From Trichosanthes cucumerina (taxonomy: Eukaryota; Streptophyta; Magnoliopsida; Cucurbitales; Cucurbitaceae), in NCBI GenBank assembly GCA_036507285.1, contig CM071844.1, forward strand, positions 23,443,898 through 23,507,897: a stretch of DNA of 64,000 nt, given 5' to 3'. This document shows positions 24,972 through 36,632 of the stretch, piece by piece. Within the stretch, counting starts at the first letter, position 1. Each line of letters begins with the position of its first letter. The notes beneath the pieces are model-generated. The model was not told the DNA's origin and searched no databases. It was given only the letters and a program-made list of their open reading frames with translations. Both the position numbers and the translations under genes were made by a program.

Positions 24972-24982
24972 ATCTCCCGCTT
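24972..24982 (-). other. Polypurine tract of E2
   Basis: On the minus strand AAGCGGGAGAT directly before the 3' LTR. Confidence 0.85.
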
Positions 24983-25096
24983 GAACTAAAACTCTAGTGC
25001 GGTACATTACAATCTAAATCAGTGGTTACAGAGATACAAAATACAATAAACTAGGGCATCCATATACCCATTTACATATCTCCCAATTGCCCTAGA

Positions 25097-26077
25097 TTAT
25101 CCTATGTATATGTCTCGTAGACCTAGACTCTCTAGATGACCCTCGAACACTTTAGTTGTGAGAGTCTTTGTAAACGGATCAGCTGTATTGTGCTCCGAAG
25201 CAATCTTTGTGACCGTCACACCTCCTCGTTGCACTATCTCCCGTATAAGGTGATACTTTCTCTCGATGTGCTTCCCTCGCTTGTGGCTGCGAGGTTCCTT
25301 TGAATTGGCTACCGCACCACTGTTGTCACAATATAAGGTGATAGGAAATTTTATATTTGGAACAACTTCCAAATCAGTAAGGAATTTCCTTAGCCAAACA
25401 ACCTCTTTAGCTGCTTCACAAGCAGCTACATACTCTGCCTCCATAGTGGAGTCGGCGATGCATCCTTGTTTGATGCTACACCACACTATAGCTCCCCCGT
25501 TAAGGGTGAAAACTTATCCTGATATGGATTTACTAGAATCTTTATCGGTCTGAAAATCAGAATCAGTGTATCCAGTAAGGATCAAATCCTTAGACTCATA
25601 CACAAGCGTATAGTTCCTTGTTCTCCTTAGATACTTGAGGATATTTTTAACTGCGGTCCAGTGGTCTAACCCTGGATTAGACTGGTACCTACTGACTCTT
25701 CTCACTACATAACAAATGTTTGGCCTCGTGCATAGCATAGCATACATTAAGCTACCCACTACTGAGGCATAAGGAATACGTCTCATATCCCCAACTTCTT
25801 GAGGTGTCTTAGGACATTGTTCCTTAGACAGATGAATTTCATGCCTAAAGGGTAATAAATCCCTTTTGAAATTCTACATCGAATATCGGGTCAACATTTT
25901 GTCTATATAAGACGTTTGAGACAGAGTTAGCGTTCTGTTCTTGTGATTCCTGAAAATTTGAATCCCAAGAACATACTGCGCCTCTCCCAAATCTTTCATT
26001 TGGAATTGGGTCGCTAGCCATTTTTTTATGTCAGTTAGGTATCCTACATCATTCCCAATGAGTAGGATATTATCCAC
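25097..26077 (-). pseudogene. E2 RT C-terminus and RNase H remnant
   Basis: Three frames in order: 26,077-25,874 (NDVGYLTDIKKWLATQFQMKDLGEAQ), 25,786-25,514 (CTRPNICYVVRRVSRYQSN), 25,486-25,097 (STMEAEYVAACEAAKE..RGKHIERKYHLIREIV, ending GLRDIYIG). The last is an uninterrupted RNase H C-terminal half of 129 codons with a natural stop, the best preserved pol end in the window. At 26,069-26,071 the second Asp of the YVDD active site is Asn (YVDN), so the RT cannot be active. Confidence 0.9.
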
Positions 26078-27068
26078 ATATAGTACTAAGAAGGCTACTT
26101 TATCGTTAATGATCCTCTTGTAAACACAAGGCTAATCAACATTTTGGTCAAAACCATAAAACTTGATCGCAATATCAAATATTATGTTCCAAGATCCGGA
26201 TGCTTATTTCGACCCATAAATGGATCGATTGAGCTTGCAAACTTTTTGCCCTTAACCTTGGGTTATGAACCCTTCGGGCTAAAACATATAGATGCTCTCG
26301 TTAAGATTACCATTCAAAAATGTTGTCTTGACGTCTATTTGCCAAATCTCATAGTCATAAAATGCGGCTATAGACAAGAGTATCCTTATGGACTTTAGCA
26401 TAACAACAGGGGAAAAAGTTTACTCATAGTCAACTCAACAATCCTTTGCTACGAGTCTAGCCTTAAAGGTTTGTACCTTTCCGGCTGCATCTCTCTTTCT
26501 CTTATAGATCCATTTTGCACCTTATGGATCTTAGCCCTACAGGTTGGTCTACAAGTTCCCAAACTGAATTGAAGTACATTGACTCCATTTCAACGTCTGT
26601 GGCTTTGATCTATTGGTCCTTATCTACGTCATTCATTGCTTGTTTATTAGACAATGGATCCTCTATGTCATCATCAGGTATGTCAACTTGAGTTTCAACT
26701 AAACCCAAGTAGCAGTCAGGTTGGGAAACAACCCTCCCACTGCGTCGAGGCATTCCCAACGATTGAGAAGGACGAGACTGACTCGATGTGTCGGCTTCTT
26801 CATTAACTCTTGATGAAGATCCAGCCTGGTCAATAACTCTTGTTGGCTCTACTGTAGCTTCATTTAATACTAACTTACTACGTGGTTTGTGATTCCTCAC
26901 GTGATCTTCCTCCAAGAAAGTGGAGTTTGTCGATACAAGCACCTTGTTTTCTTACGAGTCGTAGAAAAGACCACCTCTCGTTTCCTTGGGATAACCTACA
27001 AATAGGCATAATCTTGAACGAGGTTCCAATTTCTTCGGGTTTGTCACTAACACGTGTGTCGGACAACC
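26078..27068 (-). pseudogene. E2 RT N-terminal part and integrase C-terminal linker remnant
   Basis: The frame 26,942-26,610 covers the linker between integrase and RT (FLEEDHVRNHKPRSKLVLNE, GMPRRSGRVV) up to MNDVDKDQ. From 26,600 to 26,078 the RT core is recognisable only in pieces across many frameshifts, including SIYGL-like and CVYK.I blocks read from the minus strand. Confidence 0.75.
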
Positions 27069-27896
27069 TCAAATCCTGAAGTGTTGTAAACTAGGTTTAC
27101 GCCCCTTCCATAACTCAAAAGGTGTTTCTGAAACACTTTTTGATGGAACAGTGTTCAAGATTTGAACCGTAGTCTCTACTGCATAACCACAAAATGAGTC
27201 AGGCAACTGAGCATAGCTCATCATAGATCGAACCATGTCTAACAAGGTTCTATTTCTCCTTTCTGATACACCATTCTGTTGTTGTGTATTAGTTGTTGAG
27301 AGTTGAGACTGGATTCCATGTTCTATCAAATAGTCCTGGAATCTCAATTCCATATACTCTCCACCTCGATCGGATCGAAGAGTCTTAATTGTTTTTCCTA
27401 ATCCATTTTCAACCTCGGTCGTATACTCTTTTAACTTTTCAAGAGCCTCGGACTTATGATGCATTAAGTATAGAAAATCGTACCTCTAATAATCATCTAT
27501 GAAAGAGATGAAATATGTGTACCCTCCTCGAGCTTTTACACTCATTGGACCATAGAGATTCGAATGTACAAGTTCTAAGGGCTCTTTGGCTCTATAACCT
27601 TTTCCAGTAAAAGTTCACTTAGTCATTTTTCCTTCCAAGCATGATTCGCAAGGAGGTAAAGAATCATCTTCTAACTTGTTTTGAAGTCCATTCTTAGTTA
27701 ATCTCTCAATCCGATTGAGATTTATGTGACCATGTCTATGGTGCCAAAGATAGGTATTATTTTGAGGAGAAACTTTTTGCTTTTTACTTTGAGTATTTGC
27801 AGTTTTAAACATCTCATGATTTAAAATTGCTTTGGTTTGGTTCGGTTGAAGTACATATAAGCCATTTTCTAATTTGGCAGAACAAATATTTGACAC
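27069..27896 (-). pseudogene. E2 pre-integrase and integrase remnant
   Basis: 27,896-27,615 has the pre-integrase zinc region (LWHHRHGHINLNRIERL, CESCLEGKMTK). 27,464-27,069 has the integrase core, with LRSDRGGEY (second Asp present) and the glutamate in NGVSERRNRTLLDMV, through to PSLQHFRI. The first catalytic Asp region (about 27,480-27,610) is out of frame. The segment after HFRI is frameshifted. Confidence 0.88.
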
Positions 27897-28350
27897 CTTT
27901 CTTTAAAATGAACGCTTCATTACTTAAAAAAGAAATACAATATTCAGACTCAATTAGACAAGAGATAGAAATTAAGTTCCTCTTAATTTTAGGAATTATA
28001 TACAGATTATGCAAAAATAAAAATCTATCTCTAAAGAACAACTTCACATCTCCCACTGCATGAGTTGAGACGATGTCTCCCGTTTCGACCCTAAGCGTCA
28101 TCTCACCCTCATCGAGCTCTTTTAAGAAACTAGTTTCCTGTAAAGAATAGCAAATATGGTTAGTGTCTCCTAAATCAAGTATCCAAGTAAAGTCATCACT
28201 TTTCACTAAACATATTTCAAGAACAAGCAAATCACATTTACCTTTCTTCTCTTTGAGCTCAGCAAGGTACTTGGGCAGTTTCGCTTCCAGTGCCCATCCA
28301 TGTTGTAGTAGAAACACTTTCTTTTGTCTACAATCTTGGCATTTCCCTTG
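27814..28350 (-). pseudogene. E2 nucleocapsid knuckle and protease remnant
   Basis: The knuckle reads CFYYNMDGHWKRNCP, the second Cys being changed to Tyr. The protease has DLGDTNH (first Asp at 28,174-28,176) where E1 and E3 have DSGATNH, so the catalytic DSG triad is altered. The remaining protease (NLYIIPKIKRNLISISCLIES) is in one frame to about 27,870. Confidence 0.88.
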
Positions 28351-28505
28351 CCCTTATCAGCAGCGGCAGGTGTTTTCCCCTTCCCTCCTTTCTTTTTCTT
28401 CTGGATCTTCTTAAGGTCAGAAGAGGAGTTGCAGGACTTTATTCTAGAGGATGAACCCTTCTGGAACTTTCTGGAATGGGCAAACAGATTTAAGTCTCCA
28501 TCAAC

Positions 28506-29108
28506 CTATCCCTTATTCTTCATAAGAGACTGGAAAGTCTGTAGCTCGTTTAGGAGAGTAGTCAGGTTGTACTTTATCTTGTTCACCACCGCATTGCTGT
28601 GAAATTGCAGGAAGCTCTTTGGAAGAGATTTCAGGATAAACAATACTTGACTTTGCTCGTCCAAGACCGCCCCGTTCATTTCGGCCACGTTGAAATGAAC
28701 TATCAGATCGAAAACATGTTCTCTCACTGAGGTTCCCTCCTTCATACGCACGTTATAAACGTATTTGAGGGATTCATGTCGAATTTATTCGGACAGTTGT
28801 CCAGACAAATTCTATAGATAACTCATGATCTCACGAGCTGAGACCATTCCCTCCAGCTTCCTGACCAAAACATTAGATATGCTAGCCAGGATGTAGGCCT
28901 TGGCCTTCTCATTTGCCTTGGTCCAACGGTCATACGCATACTTAACAGATTGAGGTGCGTTTTGAGCAGGGACCTGAGGACATTCCTCAGTTAGTACAAA
29001 CCGAAGGTCGTCAACAACTAGAATCGTATTCAGGTTGGACTTCCATGTAGTATAGTTTTCGTCAGTCAAACGTTCACTTTTGAGTAAGGCTATAATTGAG
29101 GACGACAT
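28506..29108 (-). pseudogene. E2 gag remnant
   Basis: Start ATG at 29,108 (MSSSIIALLKSERLTDENY..), one base after a CAG on the minus strand. The N-terminal half runs to 28,812 (AREIMSYL); after a frameshift and short loss, 28,751-28,506 continues with MRMKEGTSVREHVFDLIVHFNVAEMNG and NELQTFQSLMKNKG. Together they cover the UBN2-type Gag of this copia group. Confidence 0.9.
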
Positions 29109-31205
29109 GCTGAAATTACAAAATAGTTCTAATTATTATGCCTTTATAAACTCATTACAATCCAATCAATTTTAGAAAAATTATTAAAGAATCCTAATGT
29201 TTAAATTAAACCTTTAATTTTGCAGCGATACTTCAAGGATTTAGAATAAAAGCCACCGTCGGGTGATCAGTCACTCCTTCCCTGAATTGAGACTATCTCA
29301 GCTAATTATCACTACCAGAACATCTCATGTCCCACTGATTCTTAGCTACCATTTGTTTGGTCAAGAACTCGTTAACTAGCTTAACTTATCCCGTAAATGT
29401 GACCCTACCATTTTCAGATCCAATAGGTACGAGCCAATAGGCTACTACTAAGAAAGACAATTGTTGGCAAATTACCAAAGAGACCCTATCCACTTTTGGA
29501 GTTCGTGGTGTTTCGATCCCTATAGTCAGACCCTCTATAGGGATTGGCTGCTCCAGGGCAACCTAGCAGGCAGACTATAGAAATCTCACGGTGCAACCTA
29601 ATGGAGGAGACCGTAGGATACGTTGACACGCGTCCTTCTCCCATTTACTATGGATACTTCCCTCATTCACTTTGGTATTGAACCCTACCAACACTTAACG
29701 TAGGGGGGCGCCCTTTTGACGTCGTGCAACCGAGCATGGAACGTGAACTCTTGAGGACGTGAGAGTAAACTTGATGCAAACATCTCGTTTTCTCTCACTA
29801 AAGTTTCTAAAGTTAGGGTATAGGTTTAACTTAGTTGGATTCCGGCTAAAAGAATTTATCTAAGTCTATGCCTACTATAACTGTTATAACTAAGTCTTTT
29901 ATACTTATGTCTAGGTGAAAAAATAATTTAATAACCGAGATATAAAGCATGCTAACAAGACTATGGTTAATTCAACTCAGGTTACAGGTCAGTTCCTAGT
30001 TTTGAAGTGTTCCGTTAACCGCCAGCTTAAGTACCCCCAACCTTAGACAGAACATCACCGGTAGAGTTCCCTTATAACCAAAGTCCTATTGTCCTACTAT
30101 ATTTTAAACTATTTAAAACACTATGTAAGACTAATTTCTAATCCTATTAGAAATTAAACTTAGGTTTAATTAATTTTAAACATTTTTAAAATTAATTTCA
30201 TTTTACCCAAGTTCATATGTTTGCATGCATTTCTTTGTTATAGGTTATAGTTTCTAAAACTCATTTATAACTTTTATACATTTTAATAATTAACTTATGA
30301 CAAAGAACTATTGAAATTTCCAACAATTAAATTATAATTGAAAATACATTGTTATTCAACTCTTTGAATTATGCAAATTACTTTATAACACTTTATATTA
30401 AACTAAGTAATTTCATGTTCCATGCTTTTCATTTTTCATATAATTGAATTATAACAATTATCACTAATTACTCATGAAAAATAATCATGCATTTTCATCA
30501 TTCTCATATAACATTTATATAGATAAATGCATGAACATGCTTATCCTAAGGTGGGAATAATTCTAAATGACATTCATAAAAAAATAGCTATTAAACCGAA
30601 AAATTTTGGCCCCTCAAGTGCAAAAATAATAAAATTACACTAATCTTATTACAAAACGGGTCAAAAACGCCTTGAACCGGAGACCAACAATGACCCGAAC
30701 TGCTCGAACCAATACTGAACTGATCTGCTTCAATCAGCCAATGGCAAGGCGTTGCAACGCTGAGGACAGCGTTGCAACGCCGCCTCCCTCTCGCTCGCAT
30801 CCAGCATCGAGTTGGCGTTACAACACCATGAGACGGCGTTGCAACGCTGGCACCTCTAGGATTCCTTATCGATAGGAACCATCAGCATTGCAACGCCATT
30901 CTCCAGCGTTGCAACGCCCAACTTCTGCCAGCAACTTCTCTTTTGAAAAACAACAGCTCCAATCAATCAATTTGCACCCGAATCTCATCCAAATTGCCTC
31001 ATTTTTGTCACGAACAACTCAATAACTCTATTACATACTCGATATTGCACTTAATTGCCCAAAAACGTAGGGGCGTTTACATTAATTTGATCAAATCAAA
31101 ATTACAACTAAGGCCAAATTTTTCCTAAATAGTTTAACACCAACCAAAATGCAATTTCCCACCTAACCAATGCAATTTTGTTTCAACCAAAACAAAACAA
31201 GCATT
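29109..31205 (-). other. Untranslated leader of E2 (2.1 kb)
   Basis: Homologous to the E1 and E3 leaders. Holds a perfect CACC/GGTG hairpin at 29,254-29,265, degenerate relatives around 29,530-29,545, the AT-rich middle, and the best preserved palindrome array (30,749-30,917). The gag-proximal end is TTTTGTAATTTCAG on the minus strand. Confidence 0.75.
30749..30917. repeat. Array of the 12-bp palindrome GCGTTGCAACGC in E2 leader
   Basis: Four exact copies of the self-complementary GCGTTGCAACGC at 30,749-30,760, 30,769-30,780, 30,836-30,847 and 30,906-30,917. Near copies are GGCGTTACAACACC (about 30,813) and GCATTGCAACGCC (about 30,885). Each can form its own hairpin or pair between two RNA molecules. 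Confidence 0.9.
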
Positions 31206-31217
31206 GCTCTGATATCA
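31206..31217 (-). other. Primer binding site of E2
   Basis: On the minus strand TGATATCAGAGC, one base off the tRNA-iMet complement, separated from the LTR by two bases. Confidence 0.85.
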
Positions 31218-31219
31218 AT

Positions 31220-32471
31220 AGAAGGGAATCTAATCCCCATGAGCAGCGGAAACGTGGTAATTGGAACGTAATTTGCTTGATTGTTTTGGTTTACTCCAAA
31301 ACCCCATACCTTGGCAAAATACAGAGATAAGCATATTAAACTAATTAAGCATGGGTTAAAGCAATTAAACACATGTTGTACATAACTTAAACTAAAAGAA
31401 ATTAGTCATTTACCTTTGTAGTTTTCACACAACAACTCGTTGCTTCTCGAAAATGCGCAGTACAACAACACCAACCAAATTCTTCTCCTCTGTATAACAG
31501 AACACTACCAACAGGAAAACCTTCTAGGATCCTGAGTTCTACTTAGATCAATCCTTGGTGGGAAGGATTCCAACTATTGGAAGAGGAAGGGAATATAGGT
31601 TGAGAGAGAATTCTTGTGGTTGATCCTTCAAAATCTCCTGTCTACCAAAAGCAGATGAAGAAGAAGAAACCAAAGGGAGCATTCTCCTACTCCCAATCGA
31701 TAGGGAATTGGAGGGAAGTGGGGAACGTGTCACACGTTCCCCGCTTTCTTTTTTTTTATTTGTATAATTTAATAATTAATCTAATTAATTATTAAACCAA
31801 TCAATTAAATCATATTAAATTAATATTAAATTAAATATCATATATTTAATTAAGATTAAATCACATTTAATCAATATTCCCTCTAACCTATAATTTTAAT
31901 GTACATCTTATGAACATTAAATTTAACTTATAGTTTTAAATATGAATCTTATTCACATTTAATTAATATTTGAACTCTTTCAAATATTTAATTCTCTCAT
32001 ATAATTTAATATGAATCATATTCAAATTAAATTTATAATATAAAGTTCTCAAACTTTATATTATAATGTATCTGTATACATTAATGTTTATTCTCTAATT
32101 GAATTTGAACATTTCAAATTCAAATGATCTAATAACCCTTTACGAGCTAGAAGGTGGACCTAATGAACCTACAGATAACAAGTTCCAACGATAATAGATT
32201 ATTCGGTTAATCTCATTAACCTCCTAATCAACATTCGTTTACTGCGGGAACACTCCACTAAAGTCCTGCAGCTGCACTCTTCTCACTGCATATATATTTT
32301 TGTGTCTACGGATATTGACCAATAACAACAAGTCAATCGTTCATGAATGTTCGTAACACCAGCTGGGTTAAATTATCGTTTTACCCCTGGGTTACATCTT
32401 GTACCATAAGTACCAGTACTCCTCTAATGAACAATTTGTTTGTGGTCCTACCAACAAACAGAAGTCCCTCT
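31220..32471 (-). repeat. 5' LTR of E2, inner part
   Basis: Edge AGAAGGGAATCTAATCCCC next to the primer site. Runs to GTCCCTCT at 32,471, where a solo LTR interrupts it; it continues at 34,402-35,108. The left edge is eroded (TGAAGGG expected). Total own length is about 1.95 kb. Confidence 0.88.
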
Positions 32472-34401
32472 TGATGGAGATTTGATCTCCTTGAGCAGCG
32501 AAAACGTGGTTTGGAGTCATAATTGCTTGATTGTTTAGGTTGAAGCAAAAACCAGTACATTGACAAAAAAATACATAACACACATGCTTTTAATCTAATT
32601 AAAACATGGAGATATACATGCAAACATGATTAAAGTTTAACAATTAAACTAAAGAGAAAAGAAGAATACCTTTGTAGTTTCTAATTCTCCAGCACAACAA
32701 CTTCTTGCTCCAAAAGAAATTAGCAACACAGGAACTTCCAAAGTTCTCTGTTTTTCTCCAACAAGAACACAACCAACAGTGAGCACCTTCTATATCTCTG
32801 AATTCTTAGATCTTCCTCGGTGGGAAGGATCCAACAATTGGAAGAAGAAGGGAATGAGAGTGTGAGAGAGAGAGAATTTCTTCTGTGAGTCCAATCTGAT
32901 TGATCAATTCTCCCATTTCTTCTTCTCACCAGGAGAAGAAGAACATTCAGTGGGCAACTCCCCACTCCCTATCGAGGGGGAGTTGGGGGTAGTGGGAATG
33001 TGTCCTCCTGACACGTTCCCAATTAATAATATATCAATTAATTAACTATTTAATTAATTTCATTAAATTAAATCATATTTAATTCAAATATAGTATTAAT
33101 TGAATGATTAAATCATATTTAATCATTTTACCTTTTATACTATAGTTTAATGTACATCTCATGCACATATGTTTTAACCTATAGTTTTCAAATATGAATC
33201 ACATTCACATTTAATATTTGATCTCTTTCAAATATTTAATTCTCTCATATAATTTAATTTGAATCATATTCACATTAAATTTATAATATATAGTTCCAAA
33301 ACTATATATTATATTGTATCTATATACATAAAGTTTATTCCCTAATGAATTTGAACATTTCAAATTCAAATAATCTAAGAACCCTTTACGAGCTAGAAGG
33401 TGGACCTAATGGACCTACAGATCAGAAGCTCCAACGATACGACATTGCTCGGTTAATCTCATTAACCTCTCAATCAACATTCGTTAACTGCGGGAACACT
33501 CCACAAAAGTCCCACAGCTGCACTCTTCTCAATGCAGATATATCTGTGTCCACGGATATTGACCAATAACAGCAAGTCAATCCTTCACTAATGTTCGTAA
33601 CACAAGTTGGGTCAAATTATCATTTTACCCCTGGGTTACATCTTGTGCCTTAAGTACCAGTGCTCCTCTAATGAACAATTTGTTTGTGGTCCTACCAACA
33701 AACAGAGTCCCTCTCAGGAAAATAAGAGGGTTGGGCCCTTTGTTCAAGTCCCGGAGACACCACTTAAGAGAACATTACTCTACTTACCCTAGTATGCGGG
33801 AAGGAGTGAATTCCATCTTGCTAAGTTAAGTTCTCAGCCGCTCACTCGATCTTGTCCCCAAGAAGGTAGGCATATTAAGTCGGTGAATCTCGCCACTCTC
33901 ACCCATACTAGTCAAAGGACAATCCTCTCGTGAGCAGGGAGTTCGTAAATTTGCTTTCGGATTGAAATCAAGTTGCCTAGGTTATCCTAGTGAAATAGAA
34001 ACCTAACTAGTCAACGGAGTTACAGCTAGAGATTACTATTTCGTGGTCGGGTCTTATGTAATCTCATTACATAGGATATCCCCACTCACATGTCATCTAC
34101 ACGAACACGTTAGGATCACTGTGTTTGTATCAAATACAAAGTGGGCCACATCCATAGTTTAACCAGGGTAAGGTACCCAAACCTTATGCCCTAACTATAG
34201 ACCCTTTAGGTTGTATCTCGAACCGAGATCCTTTTTATGTACATTACATTCAGTTAGAGATTCATTTAACAGCCTTGCATGTTTAGTTTATTGGATTTAG
34301 GGTTTAAATAAAGGCAAACTCGTAGATAACGAACAATAACACTTTATTACATTAATTAGAACATAATTACAACTACGAGTTTTAGGGCACAAATCCCAAC
34401 A
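32472..34401 (-). repeat. Solo copia LTR nested in the E2 5' LTR, 1,930 bases
   Basis: Edges TGATGGAGATTTGATCTCC and GGGCACAAATCCCAACA. Perfect target duplication CCTCT at 32,467-32,471 and 34,402-34,406. Excision in silico rejoins GTCCCTCT to CGGGCCAATGAG, as seen intact at 37,894-37,912. It is closely related to the solo LTR at 36,633. Confidence 0.94.
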
Positions 34402-35108
34402 CCTCTCGGGCCAATGAGAGGGTCGGCCCTTTGTTTAAGTCCCGAAGACACCACTTTAGAGAACATTCATCTACTTACCTTAGTAGGCGAGAAGTAGTGA
34501 ATTTCATCTTGCTAAGTTAAGTCCTCAGCCGCTCACTCGGTCTTGTCCCCAAGAACGTAGGCATATTGAGTCGGCTAATCTAGCCACTCTCACCCATACT
34601 AGTCAAAGGACAATCCCTTTCAAACAGATGTTCGTAACCTGCTCAGGATTGAGATCAAGTTGCCTAGGTCATCCTAGTGAAATAGAAACCTAGCTAGTCA
34701 ACGGAGTTATATCTAGTAGTTACTATTTCGCGATCCAGTCTTATGTAATCTCATTACATAGGATATCCCCACTCACATGTCATCTACACGAACATGTTAG
34801 GATCAAAGTGTTTGTATCATATACAAAGTGGGCCACATCCATAGTGTTACCAGGGTAAAGTACCCAAACCTTATCCCCTTACTATAGACCCTTTAGGTTG
34901 TATCTTGAATCGAGATCCCTTATATGTACATTACATTCAGTTCAAGAGACATTTTACAACCTTGGATGTTTAGTTTATTGGATTTAGGGTTAAAACAAGG
35001 GCAATATCGTAAAAAACGAACAATAACTCTTTATTGAAATAATAATTGTTTATTACAATAATTAGAATAAAATTACAAATTACGAGTTTGAGGGCACAAA
35101 CCCCAACA
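34402..35108 (-). repeat. 5' LTR of E2, outer part
   Basis: Continuation of the LTR broken at 32,471, from CCTCTCGGGCCAATG to the edge GGGCACAAACCCCAACA at 35,108. The right neighbour is Athila pol sequence with no target duplication. Confidence 0.88.
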
Positions 35109-35366
35109 CCCTCCACATGCATGATCATGACAAAATGCTAGAATAGACTCAAACTCGTCATCAGGCATACATCTCCTAACTACCTGATCAACACATGATT
35201 TCCATAAGTAAGGGTCATCCCATATATAATATTTGGAATCACTCTTTAACTTGGCTTTTCTAGTTGAAGAGAATGTAGGAGGAAATGTACCACTAACTAG
35301 GTAATTTGCCAGATAATCTTTGAATAATTTAATCGATGAAAGGTAAGGGGGAAGTGATCTGTCCAA
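35109..35366 (-). pseudogene. Athila pol: RNase H-integrase junction fragment
   Basis: Frame from 35,366 towards 35,109: SSIKLFKDYLANYLVSGTFP followed by KYYIWDDPYLWKSCVDQVVRRCMP and ESILAFCHDHACGG, the H2C2 zinc region that precedes gypsy integrase. The frame breaks off at the E2 LTR edge. Confidence 0.82.
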
Positions 35367-35391
35367 GTTGCTTTATTTAATTTTTTGTAAT

Positions 35392-36121
35392 CTATGCACA
35401 TTCTCCAACCATTCTTAACCACATGGGCACTAGTTCATTATTGATATTCCTAACTACAGTTATATTTGTTTTCTTAGGAACTACGTGAATAGAACTTACC
35501 CATTTCCTATCAGAAATTGGATAGATAATACCTGCCTCTAGGAGCTTGATAATTTCTTTCTTAACTACTAACTTCAAAGTTGGGTTCAATCTTCGTTGTG
35601 GTTCTCGTGATGGTTTGGCATTGTCCTCCAGAAAAATCATGTGCATACACAAAGTTGAGCTTATACCTTTTATGTCAGCAAATGTCCACCCAATAGCTAG
35701 CATGTGTTCTTTCAAAGTCATAACCAATTTCTCTTCCTATTTTGTAAGCTCCTTGTAAATGATGACTGGCAATGTGTCGTCTTCTCCCAAAAATGCATAC
35801 TTCAAGTGATCTGGCAGTTCTTTGAGTTCTAACTTTGTTGTCTGCACAACAGAAGGTAACATCTTGTCATTCTTAATAGAAACTTCAAACTAAGGTTTCA
35901 TTGGCTCAGAAAAAGACATTGATGTCAATTCTTTTGAATTATTGTCATCATCCTCAGAGATATCAAGTATCAGATCATCTAGCTCATCAATTACAGATTT
36001 CTTTACTAGTGAATCAAAGATATCAACATAAGAAACAGATTGCACATTATCAAGATATTTCGTAGCATCATAAATGTTAAAGTGTGCAACTTCTCCATCA
36101 AATTCAATTGATAAAGTTCCT
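35392..36121 (-). pseudogene. Athila pol: RT N-terminal fragment with deleted core
   Basis: 35,727-35,392 reads MVMTLKEHMLAIGWTFADIKG..CMHMIFLEDNAK..EPQRRLNPTL, KLLEAGIIYPISD and VVPKKTNITVV: the RT start of Athila-like Pol. It then passes within a few bases to the RNase H-integrase fragment, so the catalytic RT core and most of RNase H (well over 1 kb) are deleted. 35,728-36,121 is the protease-RT linker with stops. Confidence 0.82.
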
Positions 36122-36559
36122 TCAGCAACAGAATTTTTTTGTTTTAGCAGTTTTCATGAATGATCTACCTAATAAAATCGAAGGTTTAGTAGAAGAAGAT
36201 TTGTCTTCCATTTTTAGAATGTAAAAGTCAACAGGGAAAATAAAATCTTTAACTTGAACTAGCACATCTTCAATTACTCCTAAGGGATGAATATATGATC
36301 TATCAATTAACTGGATAATCACACTAGTTTCTTGTAGTTCATTCAATTTCAGCTCTTGATAAATAGAAAGAGGCATAACATTAATTAAAGCACCCAGATC
36401 TAACATAACATGCTCTATTTTCTTATTTCCTATAATATAGGGTAGAGAAAACATACTTGAGTCTTTGCATTTTTCTAGTATATTCCTTTTAAGCATAGCT
36501 AAAACATTTTTACTTACCACAACTCTTCTTTCTCTTTCAGTTTCATCTTGTTGGTACAT
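36122..36559 (-). pseudogene. Athila protease fragment
   Basis: A 145-codon open frame on the minus strand: retropepsin-like domain with the active-site region MLDLGALINVMPLSIYQEL and the flap-side segment GVIEDVLVQVKDFIFPVDFYIL, ending ILLGRSFMKTAKTKKF. This type replaces DSG by DLG in related elements, so the motif is not by itself a lesion. The frame is preserved although the rest of Pol is broken. Confidence 0.85.
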
Positions 36560-36632
36560 CGTTCTTTTAGAAATTTAGCATACCTTGGAATTTGTTTGAT
36601 TGCATCTAACAGATGTATATTGACCTACATTG
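36560..36632 (-). other. Athila gag-protease linker, upstream of the solo LTR
   Basis: Short coding-like remainder between the protease and the inserted LTR. Bases 36,628-36,632 (CATTG) are the target copy. Confidence 0.6.

Larger units (their letters stand above)
23017..35108 (-). mobile_element. Ty1/copia LTR retrotransposon E2 (minus, degenerate)
   Basis: LTRs at 23,017-24,971 and 31,220-35,108; the latter is split by a solo LTR. Internal region 24,972-31,219 has polypurine tract, pol and gag remnants, leader and primer site in reverse order. The two LTRs are alike by eye (first 200 bases about 9 in 10 identical). Flanks are CTTAA on the left and CCCTC on the right, so there is no target duplication: the left flank is the DUF1985 transposon and the right flank is an Athila pol. 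Recombination between two elements or deletion of flanking DNA is the likely cause. Pol is dead (protease and RT active sites both altered). Confidence 0.88.
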
